Source: Hygrophila difformis
Lineage: Eukaryota > Streptophyta > Magnoliopsida > Lamiales > Acanthaceae
Length of the DNA: 64,000 nt
NCBI GenBank assembly: GCA_030278955.1
Contig: JAOANR010000006.1
Span: 30,051,124-30,115,123, forward strand
Direction: 5' to 3'
The notes beneath the pieces are model-generated. The model was not told the origin of the DNA, made no database searches, and saw only the letters and a program-made list of their open reading frames with translations. A program made the translations under genes and the position numbers. Positions 35,970-46,000 of this stretch are shown here, piece by piece; position 1 is the first letter of the stretch, and every line of letters starts with the position of its first letter.

Positions 35970-36530
35970 TGCTTAATAGTTATATTTAATTATTTTTAAA
36001 ACTAATAAAGAAATCATATTATACTATATATTATTTAGCTTATGTGCCTTGTCCGGTACAAACTTAATAAATCAATAAAAATAATTATTAAAGTAATTGC
36101 GTTTAGCCAAAAATATATTTTACTATATTGTTGCCTTTTGAGGTAATGAAAAATGCAAATCCAAATACTTTTTAATGATTATCTGATTATTGCGATTTGA
36201 AACAGCATAAGCTCATCCAAACACTTAATTTTCTACGGCACGTTTTGTTAATTATCCGATTATTCATTTTCTAAATGCTACAACACTTTTAAAACGCATA
36301 TCCAAACACCCTCTTAGTTAGTTTTTAAAATAGTTAAATTATATTATTATATACATCATCTTTTAAATAGATATAAAATTATTACATATTTTTCATTACT
36401 CAAAATATAATTTTTTTATTATTTTATACAATATAAGTATATATATATTATATAAAATAGATAATTATGCCCGTCGAGTCTCGACGGGCTACTTACTAGT
36501 TAATACTCCATTAAATATATTATATAAATA
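35970..36530. other. AT-rich right part of the Helitron, no gene
   Basis: Only AT-rich sequence is seen up to the terminal hairpin at 36469; stops occur in all frames. Confidence 0.5.
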
Positions 36531-36784
36531 TACTCTTTCCTTATAATTTTTTTTGTCCGTATTTTGGAATTTTTTTTTCCCTGATCAACCTATACACATG
36601 CTAGGAAAAAGTTTTTGAAAATAAATATTAAAAAATGGAAAGAAAATATTAAAGAAAAAAAGTTGGAAACTAAATATATGTATATTTTATTCTTAAAATG
36701 ATGTTAAATCTTTCCATATAAATATATCCGTATTTTGGAAACTAAATATTCTATCAAAGAATTGAAAACAAAATATTAAAGAAA

Positions 36785-36903
36785 GGGAATGACGACACAC
36801 CCAAGTGGCCAAGTCTATGCCTCCCAATCCTAGGTTCTGGATTCGATTCCCACCGAACCCCTGTCCATCCCCTTTATCCCTTGTAATTTGTGTGTATGAT
36901 CAC

Positions 36904-36906
<3 letters not shown>
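36785..36906 (+). repeat. tRNA-derived SINE-like repeat, copy 2
   Basis: AGTGGCCAAGTCTATG resembles a pol III A box and GGATTCGATTCCC a B box, 40 bp apart. TTTATCCCTTGTAATTTGTGTG follows. It shares this structure with the copies at 9.5 and 53.5 kb. The sequence before it matches that before copy 3. Confidence 0.6.
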
Positions 36907-36935
<29 letters not shown>

Positions 36936-37235
36936 GAGGAGAAGAGATATTATTATTGGACAAGAACAATACAATTCCTACTTTCAGGCCAAAAATTAAC
37001 AGTACTATAAATCCATACCAAGAAAAACAAAGCCAGCAGTAAGCAGCAAACCAGAAAAGAAACCAAACCAGGTAAACCAGACATAAGCCCATACATAACA
37101 CTCTCATTTACGAAGTCTGTCCAGAACAAGCCAAAAGGATCCCAGAAAGCAGAAGCAAACTTGAACTCTTCCTTCTACGGTCTGTGCCAATCCTCAACTC
37201 CACCATCGCCTCCAGCAGCAGTGTGACAAGTCTCC
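36907..37235 (-). mobile_element. 3' end of a LINE-like retroelement (5'-truncated)
   Basis: On - a GT-rich, weakly coding stretch ends in AATAATAATATCTCTTCTCC and a run of 29 A (36907-36935 on + as T). The A tail, lack of a 5' part and style of 3' UTR fit a truncated LINE. It abuts SINE copy 2 directly. Confidence 0.5.
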
Positions 37236-37239
37236 CCCA

Positions 37240-37770
37240 ATTTAATATATTATGAAAATTTGATATTCTAAATTATGCGATTAGATGAATATAACAAGAT
37301 CCTACTTGACAATATTTTATTTTATATAATCGTATTAAAAACTCGAATCAAAGTTACTCAATGAACAGTGACAAAACTTCTAATGTGTCACTTATAGAAG
37401 AACGGAGGAAGTAATATGTTAATATATTCGCTTATTCGGATATAAAATCCGGATAATAGGATAATATCTTCCTGATCCGGATACGATCGGATATTTTCGA
37501 ATACGAATACGAATGCAGATATTAAAATACGGATCCGGATACAAATATTGAAATATCCTACCGAATAGCAAATTTTGGATTGGATTCGAATATAATCGGA
37601 TACGACATCGGATTAGTCGGATATTTACTGTACTGCTTTCACTCCTAATAAATACACTCTAAATATTGTATTTATAAAAAAAGGCTTGTTCAAACTCAGC
37701 TTGTTTGTGGTCTGAGATCGAGCTAAAATAAAAAACTTGTTAATTGATTGAGATTAAAAAAAAAAAAATC
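37240..37770. other. spacer with Stowaway fragment and ATCCGGATA words
   Basis: 37240-37412 resembles one end of the Stowaway family in this window (CACTTATAGAAGAACGGAGGAAG). 37435-37620 repeats TCCGGATA/CGGATAC words about ten times. No gene. Confidence 0.4.
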
Positions 37771-38228
37771 AGTGCTGAACTATAGAGCTATCAAAACGGT
37801 CCCGCGCGGCAAAACGGGCCGGCCCACGCGGGGACTCGCATTTTTGCGGACTTGAACAGGGCGGGCTTAAATGGGGCGGGCATAAAATATCTAAGCCCAA
37901 CCTGCTCCGCGTGCGGGCTGAGGGTTTTGTGGACCAACCCGTGGGCTTTTTAATGAAATGATTTTAAATTTAATTATAGAAGTTCATTTCTCTTCCTTAA
38001 AATTTGAGCTTCAATATCTTTAAGCTATTCAGTTGTATCTTCATATGTCTTTGCACAAAGAGCTTAAAGAAATTATCTCCTGAAGAAATCACAAACCCCC
38101 AGTCAACCCTAAGGAGTTAATTGCTTTACGCGATCAATAGAATGACAGAATTATATGGCATAAAAAAAAGAACAACATAAAATGGTCAAGCAGCTTCAAC
38201 CATAAACAGCAAATATGTGAGTGCCAAC

Positions 38229-38289
38229 CTTTAGCTCCAAAACGGCCTTCCAATCTTTTGAAAAAAGCAGCACCTGGAACCTTAGCCAT
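38229..38289 (-). other. exon-like fragment in hAT element
   Basis: ATG at 38289 opens a peptide containing FFKRLEGRFGA and ends at a possible donor AAAG|GTTGGC. I do not recognise the parent gene. With the fragments at 38.94-39.18 and 45.24-45.46 kb it may be part of captured gene sequence. Confidence 0.3.
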
Positions 38290-38524
38290 CGCTAGCAACA
38301 CCACCCATGTTCATTTTATTAGGGATATAAAATCATGCATGCATTAAACTTTACCAGCTAAAAGAGGACACCAAATTTCATACCACATTTATTAGTGTGT
38401 GTGTATATATATATTTTTACTTTATATAAAGTGGAATAATAGTAGTATATAGTATAATTATTATAAATTAAAATAATAATATTATAGAATGATAAAAGAA
38501 CCTTTAATTGTTTGCTTATATGAA

Positions 38525-38556
<32 letters not shown>

Positions 38557-38643
38557 AAACTGAAGAGTAATAATAATGCATTCTTTACAAGGAAAGATCA
38601 ATAATAAATGAAGTTTAGAGTCTAGGGAAGAACAAAGGTCATA

Positions 38644-38886
38644 CTACCTCCGTTCTCAAATAAGTGATCCATTTGCATAGTAGTAACTATTCATTGAGTA
38701 ATTTTGATTAATTTTTTTTAACATAGTTATATAAGAAAAACATAGTCAAGTGAGATCTTGTTAAATCCGTCTAATCAAGTAGTTTTATAATATCAAATTT
38801 TTATAATTTTTATTTATGTATAATTTGAGTTCTTGGACGGTGTGAAACGCAAGAATGATATATTTAAAAGAGAACAGAGGAAGTAG
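38644..38886. mobile_element. Stowaway-like MITE
   Basis: CTACCTCCGTTCTCAAATAAG and its diverged complement AGAGAACAGAGGAAGTAG bound about 243 bp that resemble the other Stowaway copies here (CAAGTGAGATCTTGTTA block). Confidence 0.65.
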
Positions 38887-38939
38887 CATTTATTTAAAAA
38901 AGAGAACAATAAGTATAATGTCATATAAAGTGAGATTTG

Positions 38940-39182
38940 GAACCAGTGAACACGACAAACTTATGCTGATGACTGGCAGAGGCGTCAAGGGAGGGAGGCG
39001 GTGACCTGAGAGGCGGTGCCAGACGGCCAAGAGGAGATGAACAGTAGAAGTTTCTGGGAAGTACAGGGCTAATGGTTTCGAAATTGGATTTATGGCTAGG
39101 GAAATTTTTGGTTTTATGGGCTGCTGGAACCTTATGGCGAGTCGAGAGTTTGTGCGGTCTTCTGCCACCGCCACACCGCCAT
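38940..39182 (-). other. exon-like fragment in hAT element
   Basis: The - strand is open from ATG at about 39172 and GC-richer than its surroundings. The encoded peptide is Pro/Leu/Ser-rich with no domain seen. It is possible 5' coding sequence or leader of a captured gene; low certainty. Confidence 0.25.
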
Positions 39183-39569
39183 GTTTATTGTTGAATCCAT
39201 TATGTATACTTAAAAATGCAAGAAGTACATTCCAACAGATGTAACCTTGCCTGTTTTCTCACTATCTTCCTGTACAAATATCACACTTCCATATTCCTTA
39301 TGGCTAACATAGGACATCCAAAATGGTATATGTCTATCTTACGCTTATATTTAGGATTACTTACAGTGAATCTAACACATTGAACAAAAAGAGCACTTTT
39401 TGATTACCCATGTATCCAGACATCTCAAACAATAGGATGCTAAAACAATTAAGATCCAAGGTTACTAATGAAAACAACAGGATGCATTATTAAGAACAGA
39501 GGATAATTTCCCACAATAACTAACAATGAAAACATCCAAATTGTTCAGGAGCACATCCAATCAACCCTA

Positions 39570-39827
39570 TGTTGGAATTTTGAATTGGGGAGAAGAGAGT
39601 TTAGATGTTATTGTTCTAAATCTCGTTCTGCATTTTTCGCTAACATTACAAGGTTATTTATAGCCGGAAAGATTACACGCGTGATAATATAAAAACAACA
39701 TTGTTGACAAACTACGGATCCACAATCTAATTGCAATCAAACTTAGCGGCTACTTTGACGACGGCTGTAGCAGCTCTTTTTGACGACGGCGGGAGCATGC
39801 GTTGTCGGGTGAGTTTATTATTCAACA
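39570..39827 (-). repeat. copia 3' LTR
   Basis: 258 bp, TG...CA ends, nearly identical to the partner at 44775-45034. The pol stop codon TAA lies just inside it. Confidence 0.95.
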
Positions 39828-42800
39828 TTTCCCCCCCTTAAACTCATCCTCTTGAAATCTTGGATCCCTAGCTTCTTTCGCAAATACTGGAAGGTTTCAA
39901 CTTTCAATGCTTTTGTAAAAATGTCTGCAACTTGCTCACTTGAGCTGACATACTTCAGCTCCACTTCTTTTGATTTTACATGTTCCCGTATGAAGTGAAA
40001 ACAGGTGTCGATGTGTTTTGAGCGTTCATGATGCACTGGATTTTTTGCAAGGGCAATGGCAGACTTGTTGTCGACATGAATCTCGATTGCACTATCTTTT
40101 TGTATCTTCAAATCTCCAAGCAATTTCTTCAACCAAATTGCATGACAGACGCATGCAGCAGCAGCAATATATTCTGCTTCACAAGTCGATAACGCGACAA
40201 TGGGTTGCTTCTTTGATGACCAAGTGAATGCATTTCTACTGAGGTAGAACACGAACCCTGATGTGCTTTTTCGATCTTCTTTATTTCTAGCCCAATCACT
40301 ATCACTGAATCCAACCAATTCAGTGCTTTGATTTGTAGAATATAGCATGCCATAATTGATTGTCCCTTGGATGTACTTCAAAATTCTTTTCGCAGCTTTC
40401 AAGTGTGAGGTTTTTGGTGTTTCCATGTACCTGCTAACAAGACCAACTCCAAACAAGATATCAGGTCGTGTGCAGGTTAAGTACCTCAAGCATCCCACAA
40501 GACTTTTGTAGTAGGTTGCATTTACTGGGTTTCCTTCTCCTTCTTTAGTCAATCTAGTGCCAACTTCCAGCGGAGTGTCGATACTGCAACAATCTTCCAT
40601 TGAGATTTTCTTCAGGATCTCCTTTGCATATTTTTCTTGTGAGATAAAAATTCCTTCTTCATCTTGCTTGACTTCAATGCCTAGAAAGTATTGCATCAAC
40701 CCTAGATCGGACATTTCAAACTCCTTTTCCATTGATTTCTTGAACTCCTGGATCAAGGCCTTATCGTTACCTGTAAAGATAATGTCATCAATATATAGAC
40801 ATACCTAAGAATTCTCCAGACAGGTTTCTTTTTGCATATAGGGAGTGCTCATATGGGCACTTTACAAATCCATTTTCGATAAAGTATTTATCAATTCTTG
40901 AATTCCAAGCTCTTGGTGACTGCTTCAATCCATAGAGCGCTTTCTTCAACCTGTACACCTTGTCTTCTTGGCCTTCAATTATGAATCCAGGTGGTTGCTC
41001 AACATAGACAACCTCTTCAAGATTTCCATTCAGAAATGCGGATTTAACATCCATTTGATGTATCTTCCACTTCTTTTGAGCTGCTAGTGAAATGAGCAGC
41101 CTCACTGTTTCAAGCCGGGCAACTGGGGAAAAGACTTCTTCATAATCAATTCCATATCTTTGATTGTACCCTTTTGCAACAAGACAGGCTTTGTGCCTTT
41201 CGATTTCTCCTTTCGCATTTCTTTTCGTCTTGAACACCCATTTGACTCCAATTGCTCGATGTCTGTCAGGAAGTGATGTGAGCTCCCATGTATTATTCTT
41301 TTCAATGGCTTGAATTTCTTCCTCCATAACTTTTTGCCACTTATCTTCTTTAGAGGCTTCTTGAAATGTCAATGGGTGAAGACCTGCAAATAGACAGAAA
41401 TTATTGAATTCATCATCAATTTGCTCACTGGAGTCATATATGTCCTGGACTCTTCTTGTTCTTCTCACAAGAGGACTATCATCAGAGGATTGGCTTTCAA
41501 CTTCAACATGATCAGGTACCATGTCCTCCATTTGTTGTTGCGGTTCATTTTGCTTTTCCTGTTCATTATCAAAAGGAGCATGCTTGGTCTGCTCATCTTC
41601 ATTCCATCTCCAAGATTGATCCTCATTAAAGATAACATCTCTTGACATCACCACTTTGCGGGTTACAGGATTGTACAGTTTGTACCCGCTGCAATTTTCA
41701 CCATAGCCAAGAAAAATGCATTTTTGGCTTTTATCTTCAAGCTTTGTATGCTTTTCTTCCGGCACTTTTGCAAAACAAATGCTTCCAAAAATTCTCAGAT
41801 GATCAACTTTTGGCTTTTTCCCACTCCAGACTTCTTCGGGAGTTATGTCTCCAATACTCTTTGTCAGGGACCTGTTCAACAGATAGGCAGAACAATTTAC
41901 AGCATCACCCAAAATTCTTTGGGAATATTTTTCTCTTTCAGCATACATCGAACCATATTCAAAATTGTTCGGTTCTTTCTTTCTGAAAGACCATTTTGTT
42001 GTGGTGTATATGGCATCGTGAGTTGGTGTGATATCCCATGCTCTCTGCAAAAATGATCAAATTCTCGAGATGTGTATTCTCCACTACGATCTGTCCGTAG
42101 GTACTTTAATTGGCACCCACTTTGTTTCTCAACAAGGTTTTTAAATTCCTTGAATTTAGAGAAAACTTCACTTTTTTCTTTCATCATGTAGATCCATGTT
42201 TTTCCACTGTAGTCATCTGTAAGGTAAGAAAATACCTGTTTCCACCAATAGAAACTGGAGTAATTGGTCCACAAACATCAGAATGTACTAGCTCAAGTCG
42301 CGATCTAGCTCTTCTCACGCTATACTTCTTGAAGGTGTGTCGATGTTGTTTTCCCATGACACAAACCTCACAAACATTGTTGGAGGATTCAATCTGCGGC
42401 AGTCCTGTTACAATATTCTTTTTCTGTAACAATTTCAATGCATCAAAGTTAAGATGCCCATACCGGAGATGCCATAACTTGCCGCTATCAACAGTGGTTG
42501 CCTTCAAGCATTTTGAGTCATCTATAGTGAGCTTTAGAGGAAACATTCTGTTCATCGTCATCTTGACATGTGTGATCAACTTGTTATTCTTATCTCGCAA
42601 ACTAAGAGCCAAATTTTTCATTTGGATTTCATATCCTTTTTCCAACAATTGGCTACACTTAACAGATTACTTTTAATTTCAGGTACATAATAAACATCAG
42701 AAATGCATAGATGTTTTCCATTATGTAACTCAAATGTAATATCTCCTTTACCTTCAATTGGCCTTTTCGACAGGTCACCGAATGCGATATTGCCCATTCG

Positions 42801-43910
42801 TCTTTCAACAAGTTTGGAAAAGAATTCTTTTCTTCCGCACATATGGTTTGATGCACATGTATCCATATACCATGTGACTGTTTGAGGTGGCTCCGGATCT
42901 TTGCAAGACATTAGTACAACTGGACCATCCTTCTCTTCTTTGTCAATGAGATTTTCCTTCTCATCTTTATTATTGTCTGCATTGTACCAACACTCATTAG
43001 CAAAATGACCAAATTTCTTACATACTCGGCATTGAACTTCTGATTTGTCAAATCTTCCAAAGTTTCTGCCATGTCCGCGACCACGGGCTCGGAATTGTCC
43101 TCGACCTCGATAGGTATTCTGGCCACGTTCATTTCCTCCATTATTTTCGCCATTATTGCTTCGATTCTGATCATAGCGATTATTGACTCGGCCATCTCTT
43201 CCTCTTTGTGCTTGATAACATCCACGTTGTGGACTTACTCTGACAGTATTATTTCTTTTAAACGACAATTTCGTTTGCAGTGCCTGCTCCAAGGATTGTT
43301 CGTCTCCCTTTTTGAAGAGTCGATGCTCATGGGCTTGTAAAGAGCCCATTAATTCTTCAACTGTCATTGCCTCGAGATTTTTTGATTCTTCGATGGCAAC
43401 AACGATAAAGTTGAATTTTGGGTCTAGAGACCTCAAGATTTTCTCCACAACACGAACATCATTGATCTCTTCGCCATTTTGTCTCATTTGATGAACAACA
43501 GAGATTACTCGGGAGAAGTAATCTGAGATGGCTTCTGATCTGCTTTGTTGTAGAGCTTCAAATTGGGCTCTCAGAGATTGGAGCCGGATCTTCTTCACTT
43601 TATCTACTCCGTCGTGGGCTTTCTTTAAAATTTCCCAAGCGTCCTTCGATGTTTTTGCGGTAGAAATCAACTCAAATGTGGCTTCATCTACGCCTTGATA
43701 TATTGTGAACAAGGCTTTTTTCTCCTTTTTCTTTATCTCCTACAATTGATCGTCATCTTCTATTGTTGATGTCAACTCTGCAAAATCTGCTTCCACCATA
43801 TCCCATACATCAAGGGATCCGAGCAAGGCTTCCATTTGGATACTCCACATCCTGTAATTTTCTTTTGTTAATTTGGGCACCTGTGACTGAAGAGAACTAG
43901 TTGACGCCAT
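39818..43910 (-). pseudogene. copia gag-pol polyprotein (Tork/TNT1-like), several frameshifts
   Basis: From ATG at 43910 the order is gag, zinc knuckle CRVCKKFGHFANEC, protease, integrase, RT and RNase H: the copia order. Integrase shows the H..H..CEVC finger, HSDVCGP and [16 protein letters not shown] shows [23 protein letters not shown] and a YIDD box near 40790. RNase H shows FSDSDWARN and STCEAEYIA. Damage: TAG at 43740-43742 in gag, frame changes near 42660, 42230, 41905 and 40800. The protease site reads DTCASNHM where DSGASNHM is usual, so Gly is replaced by Cys next to the catalytic Asp. Gag-pol in one frame and these motifs suit the TNT1/Tork group. Confidence 0.93.
39828..39841 (-). 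other. copia polypurine tract
   Basis: On - the sequence TAAGGGGGGGAAA lies directly before the 3' LTR. Confidence 0.85.
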
Positions 43911-44758
43911 TGAGAATAATATCTCCTTTTTGCAATGATTTGCACAGCTTCGTCCTTCAGCTACAATTTGAAACAGCTCATTTTTTTTCTTTTTTCTTTC
44001 CTTTTTTTGTTTTTTTTTTTATTTTTTTTGTTTTTTTTAATATATCACCGCACACTCCTTTTCTAATATCTTCAAATACCACCTTTTTTTTCTCTTAATT
44101 TCCGCCCTCTTTTTTCCTTTTTTTTTTAATATCCCAACTACCACTTTTACTTCACTTTAATTCCTACCCCATCAAACTTTAATTTCCAACAACTATAGCA
44201 GCAGCCGAGCCTTCCCAAAATTAATTTCTCAAAGCAGCAACCCAACAAAAATGGTAGAGTACTTCCTGGAGGACGACACCAAAGAGTGCTCCAATTGGAG
44301 GGACCTTGCAGCTTGCGCAGACGGGAGAGGTGCGATGGACTTGCTGCACCGAGTAACGGTGCGACGGCGAGCAGGAAGATGGCGCACGAAGATGATAGCT
44401 TGGCGGTGGCAGCGGGCAGCGTTAGAGGCAGCTTGGTGGTGACATGAGATGGTGGCCGGTCGAAGGTGCAGCTTTGGCTATCGTAGGTTGACGCGCAGAT
44501 CTGGTCGAAGGTTAGCGTCGTTAATGGATTGCGACAGAGAGACCACCGGAGAAGATGAACGGTGGGCGGTGGATGCTGGAACAACAGCCTTGGGCTAGGC
44601 GGCACTTTGGCAGTGCTGGGGGTGCTCACGGGGAAGAGCAGGCAGAGCTTGAGGCTACTGGCAGCAGCTTGGAAGAGACACCCCAGGTGATTAGATTTAA
44701 ATTCTTTTAAGTTTGAGTGTTTATACTCAAGTTGTTTTGCGCTGAGTTTAGATCTCAG

Positions 44759-44770
44759 GCTCTGATACCA
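44759..44770 (-). other. copia primer binding site (initiator tRNA-Met)
   Basis: On -, TGGTATCAGAGC lies four bases after the 5' LTR. It is the usual plant copia complement to the 3' end of tRNA-iMet. Confidence 0.92.
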
Positions 44771-44774
44771 ATTT

Positions 44775-45034
44775 TGTTGGAATTTTGAATTGGGGAGAAG
44801 AGAGTTTAGATGTTATTGTTCTAAATCTCGTTCTGCATTTTTTTCGCTAACATTACAAGGCTATTTATAGCCGGAAAAATTACACGCGTGATAATATAAA
44901 AACAACATTGTTGACAAACTACGGATCCGCAATCTAATTGCAATCAAACTTAGCGGCTACTTTGACGACGGCTGTGGCAGCTCTTTTTGACGACGGCGGG
45001 AGCATGCGTTGTCGGGTGAGTTTATTATTCAACA
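44775..45034 (-). repeat. copia 5' LTR
   Basis: 260 bp, about 98% identical to the 3' LTR. GCTATTTATAGCC near 44857 holds a TATTTATA element on both strands. Confidence 0.95.
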
Positions 45035-45236
45035 CCCTAATCCGGAATATTTAAAAGGCTTGGCCAGAGTTGACAAAAATGATTCGTAACAAGTCAAATA
45101 TGAAACGAATACAATCACCAACAGGCATGTACTATATCAAATAATATCAAGAATCCTAAACTGGAAAATAAATAAATAAATAAATAAATAAAATCAATAC
45201 AGCCGTTGTTATTACTTTCAAATGAATGGAAACTTA

Positions 45237-45461
45237 CAATGAGATGACGAGGGCATCAACCGTGATGGTGAAGAGGGTGACAACAACGAGTGGTAGTGAG
45301 CGAGGGCGACAGACAACAACGGGTGGTGAGGGCGGCGTGGTGGCGGCCGGCCGGCGTGACTGTGAGTGACTAACTGTTGCGGCGATTGAACAAATGACAA
45401 AAGAACCAGAATTGCATTTAGTCTGTCTGTAGCTACTGGCTAGGGCTTTCATTTGGGCCAA
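45237..45461 (-). other. exon-like fragment in hAT element with consensus donor
   Basis: On - an ATG near 45446 opens a Ser/Pro/Val-rich frame ending at ATT|GTAAGT, a perfect splice donor. It is separated from the other fragments by the copia element. Parent gene not recognised. Confidence 0.35.
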
Positions 45462-45639
45462 AATTTTTTTAAAAAAATAAAATTAATGAAGCCCGTGGGC
45501 CAGTCTACCCCCAAAAACTCGTTTGGGCCCGTTTTTAAACTGGCCTTCAAAATCAAGGTCCAACCCATATTATTTGGACTGCGCGGCGGGACGGCCCAAC
45601 GAGCCCGGCCTGTTTTGACCTCACTACTGAACTAGTCTT

Positions 45640-46000
45640 AAATAACATAACCTACTCTTCAAACCCTTGCTTCCCAAACTTTATTTACACGTTATGAAAC
45701 CTTCCACATTCATATTTCAATAAGATCCCAGTTCAAAACTCCAAATGGTCATGATGCTACCACAATATTTTCCAATTAAGCTCGCCCTTGTCTAACTTAA
45801 TTGGAAAATGTCAAGGCTTCACTCGTACCAAACTTAAGAATCCATTTTATAATACTTTAAAAGAAACATAAATGCAGTAATTTAAAATATGGCCAACATG
45901 GCCAAAATAATTTTCTAAGTGCCATAAGTTAAAATTTTGCGGAAGCTAAATACAATAAATTCTTTAAAAACATATCCCAAAGTCCCAGTGAATATTGTGC
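45640..46000. other. spacer between hAT element and methionine-tRNA ligase gene
   Basis: Nothing coding; AT-rich. Confidence 0.5.

Larger units (their letters stand above)
33563..36500 (+). mobile_element. Helitron with decayed helicase; inverted copy of its 3' end on the left
   Basis: The right end has GCCCGTCGAG, T, CTCGACGGGC (perfect 10 bp stem, 36469-36489), then TACTTA and CTAG at 36496-36499 followed by T: a textbook Helitron 3' end. The left edge at 33563 starts ACTAGCAAGTAACCCGTCG...CTCGACGGGC, which is the same terminus in inverse orientation. Helicase remnants inside are on +, agreeing with the right end. Either two Helitron ends abut or the element acquired an inverted terminus. 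A normal 5' TC end was not identified. Confidence 0.7.
39570..45034 (-). mobile_element. full-length Ty1/copia retrotransposon (5,465 bp)
   Basis: Two LTRs (39570-39827 and 44775-45034) begin TGTTGGAATTTTG and end TTATTCAACA. CCCTA is duplicated exactly at 39565-39569 and 45035-45039. The coding strand is -, so the right LTR is the 5' one. A primer site matching initiator tRNA-Met follows the 5' LTR and a polypurine tract precedes the 3' LTR. The LTRs differ at only about five bases plus a short T/A indel, pointing to fairly recent insertion. Confidence 0.97.
37783..45626. mobile_element. hAT-type element (about 2.4 kb) split by a copia insertion
   Basis: The left end TAGAGCTATCAAAACGG and right end CCTGTTTTGACCTCACTA are inverted repeats of the hAT TAGNG...TCAAAAC type, with GC-rich subterminal sequence on each side. 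CTGAACTA flanks it exactly at 37775-37782 and 45627-45634 (8 bp). Subtracting the copia element and one CCCTA leaves about 2,374 bp. No transposase was recognised, so it is non-autonomous. Exon-like fragments inside suggest gene capture. Confidence 0.8.
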
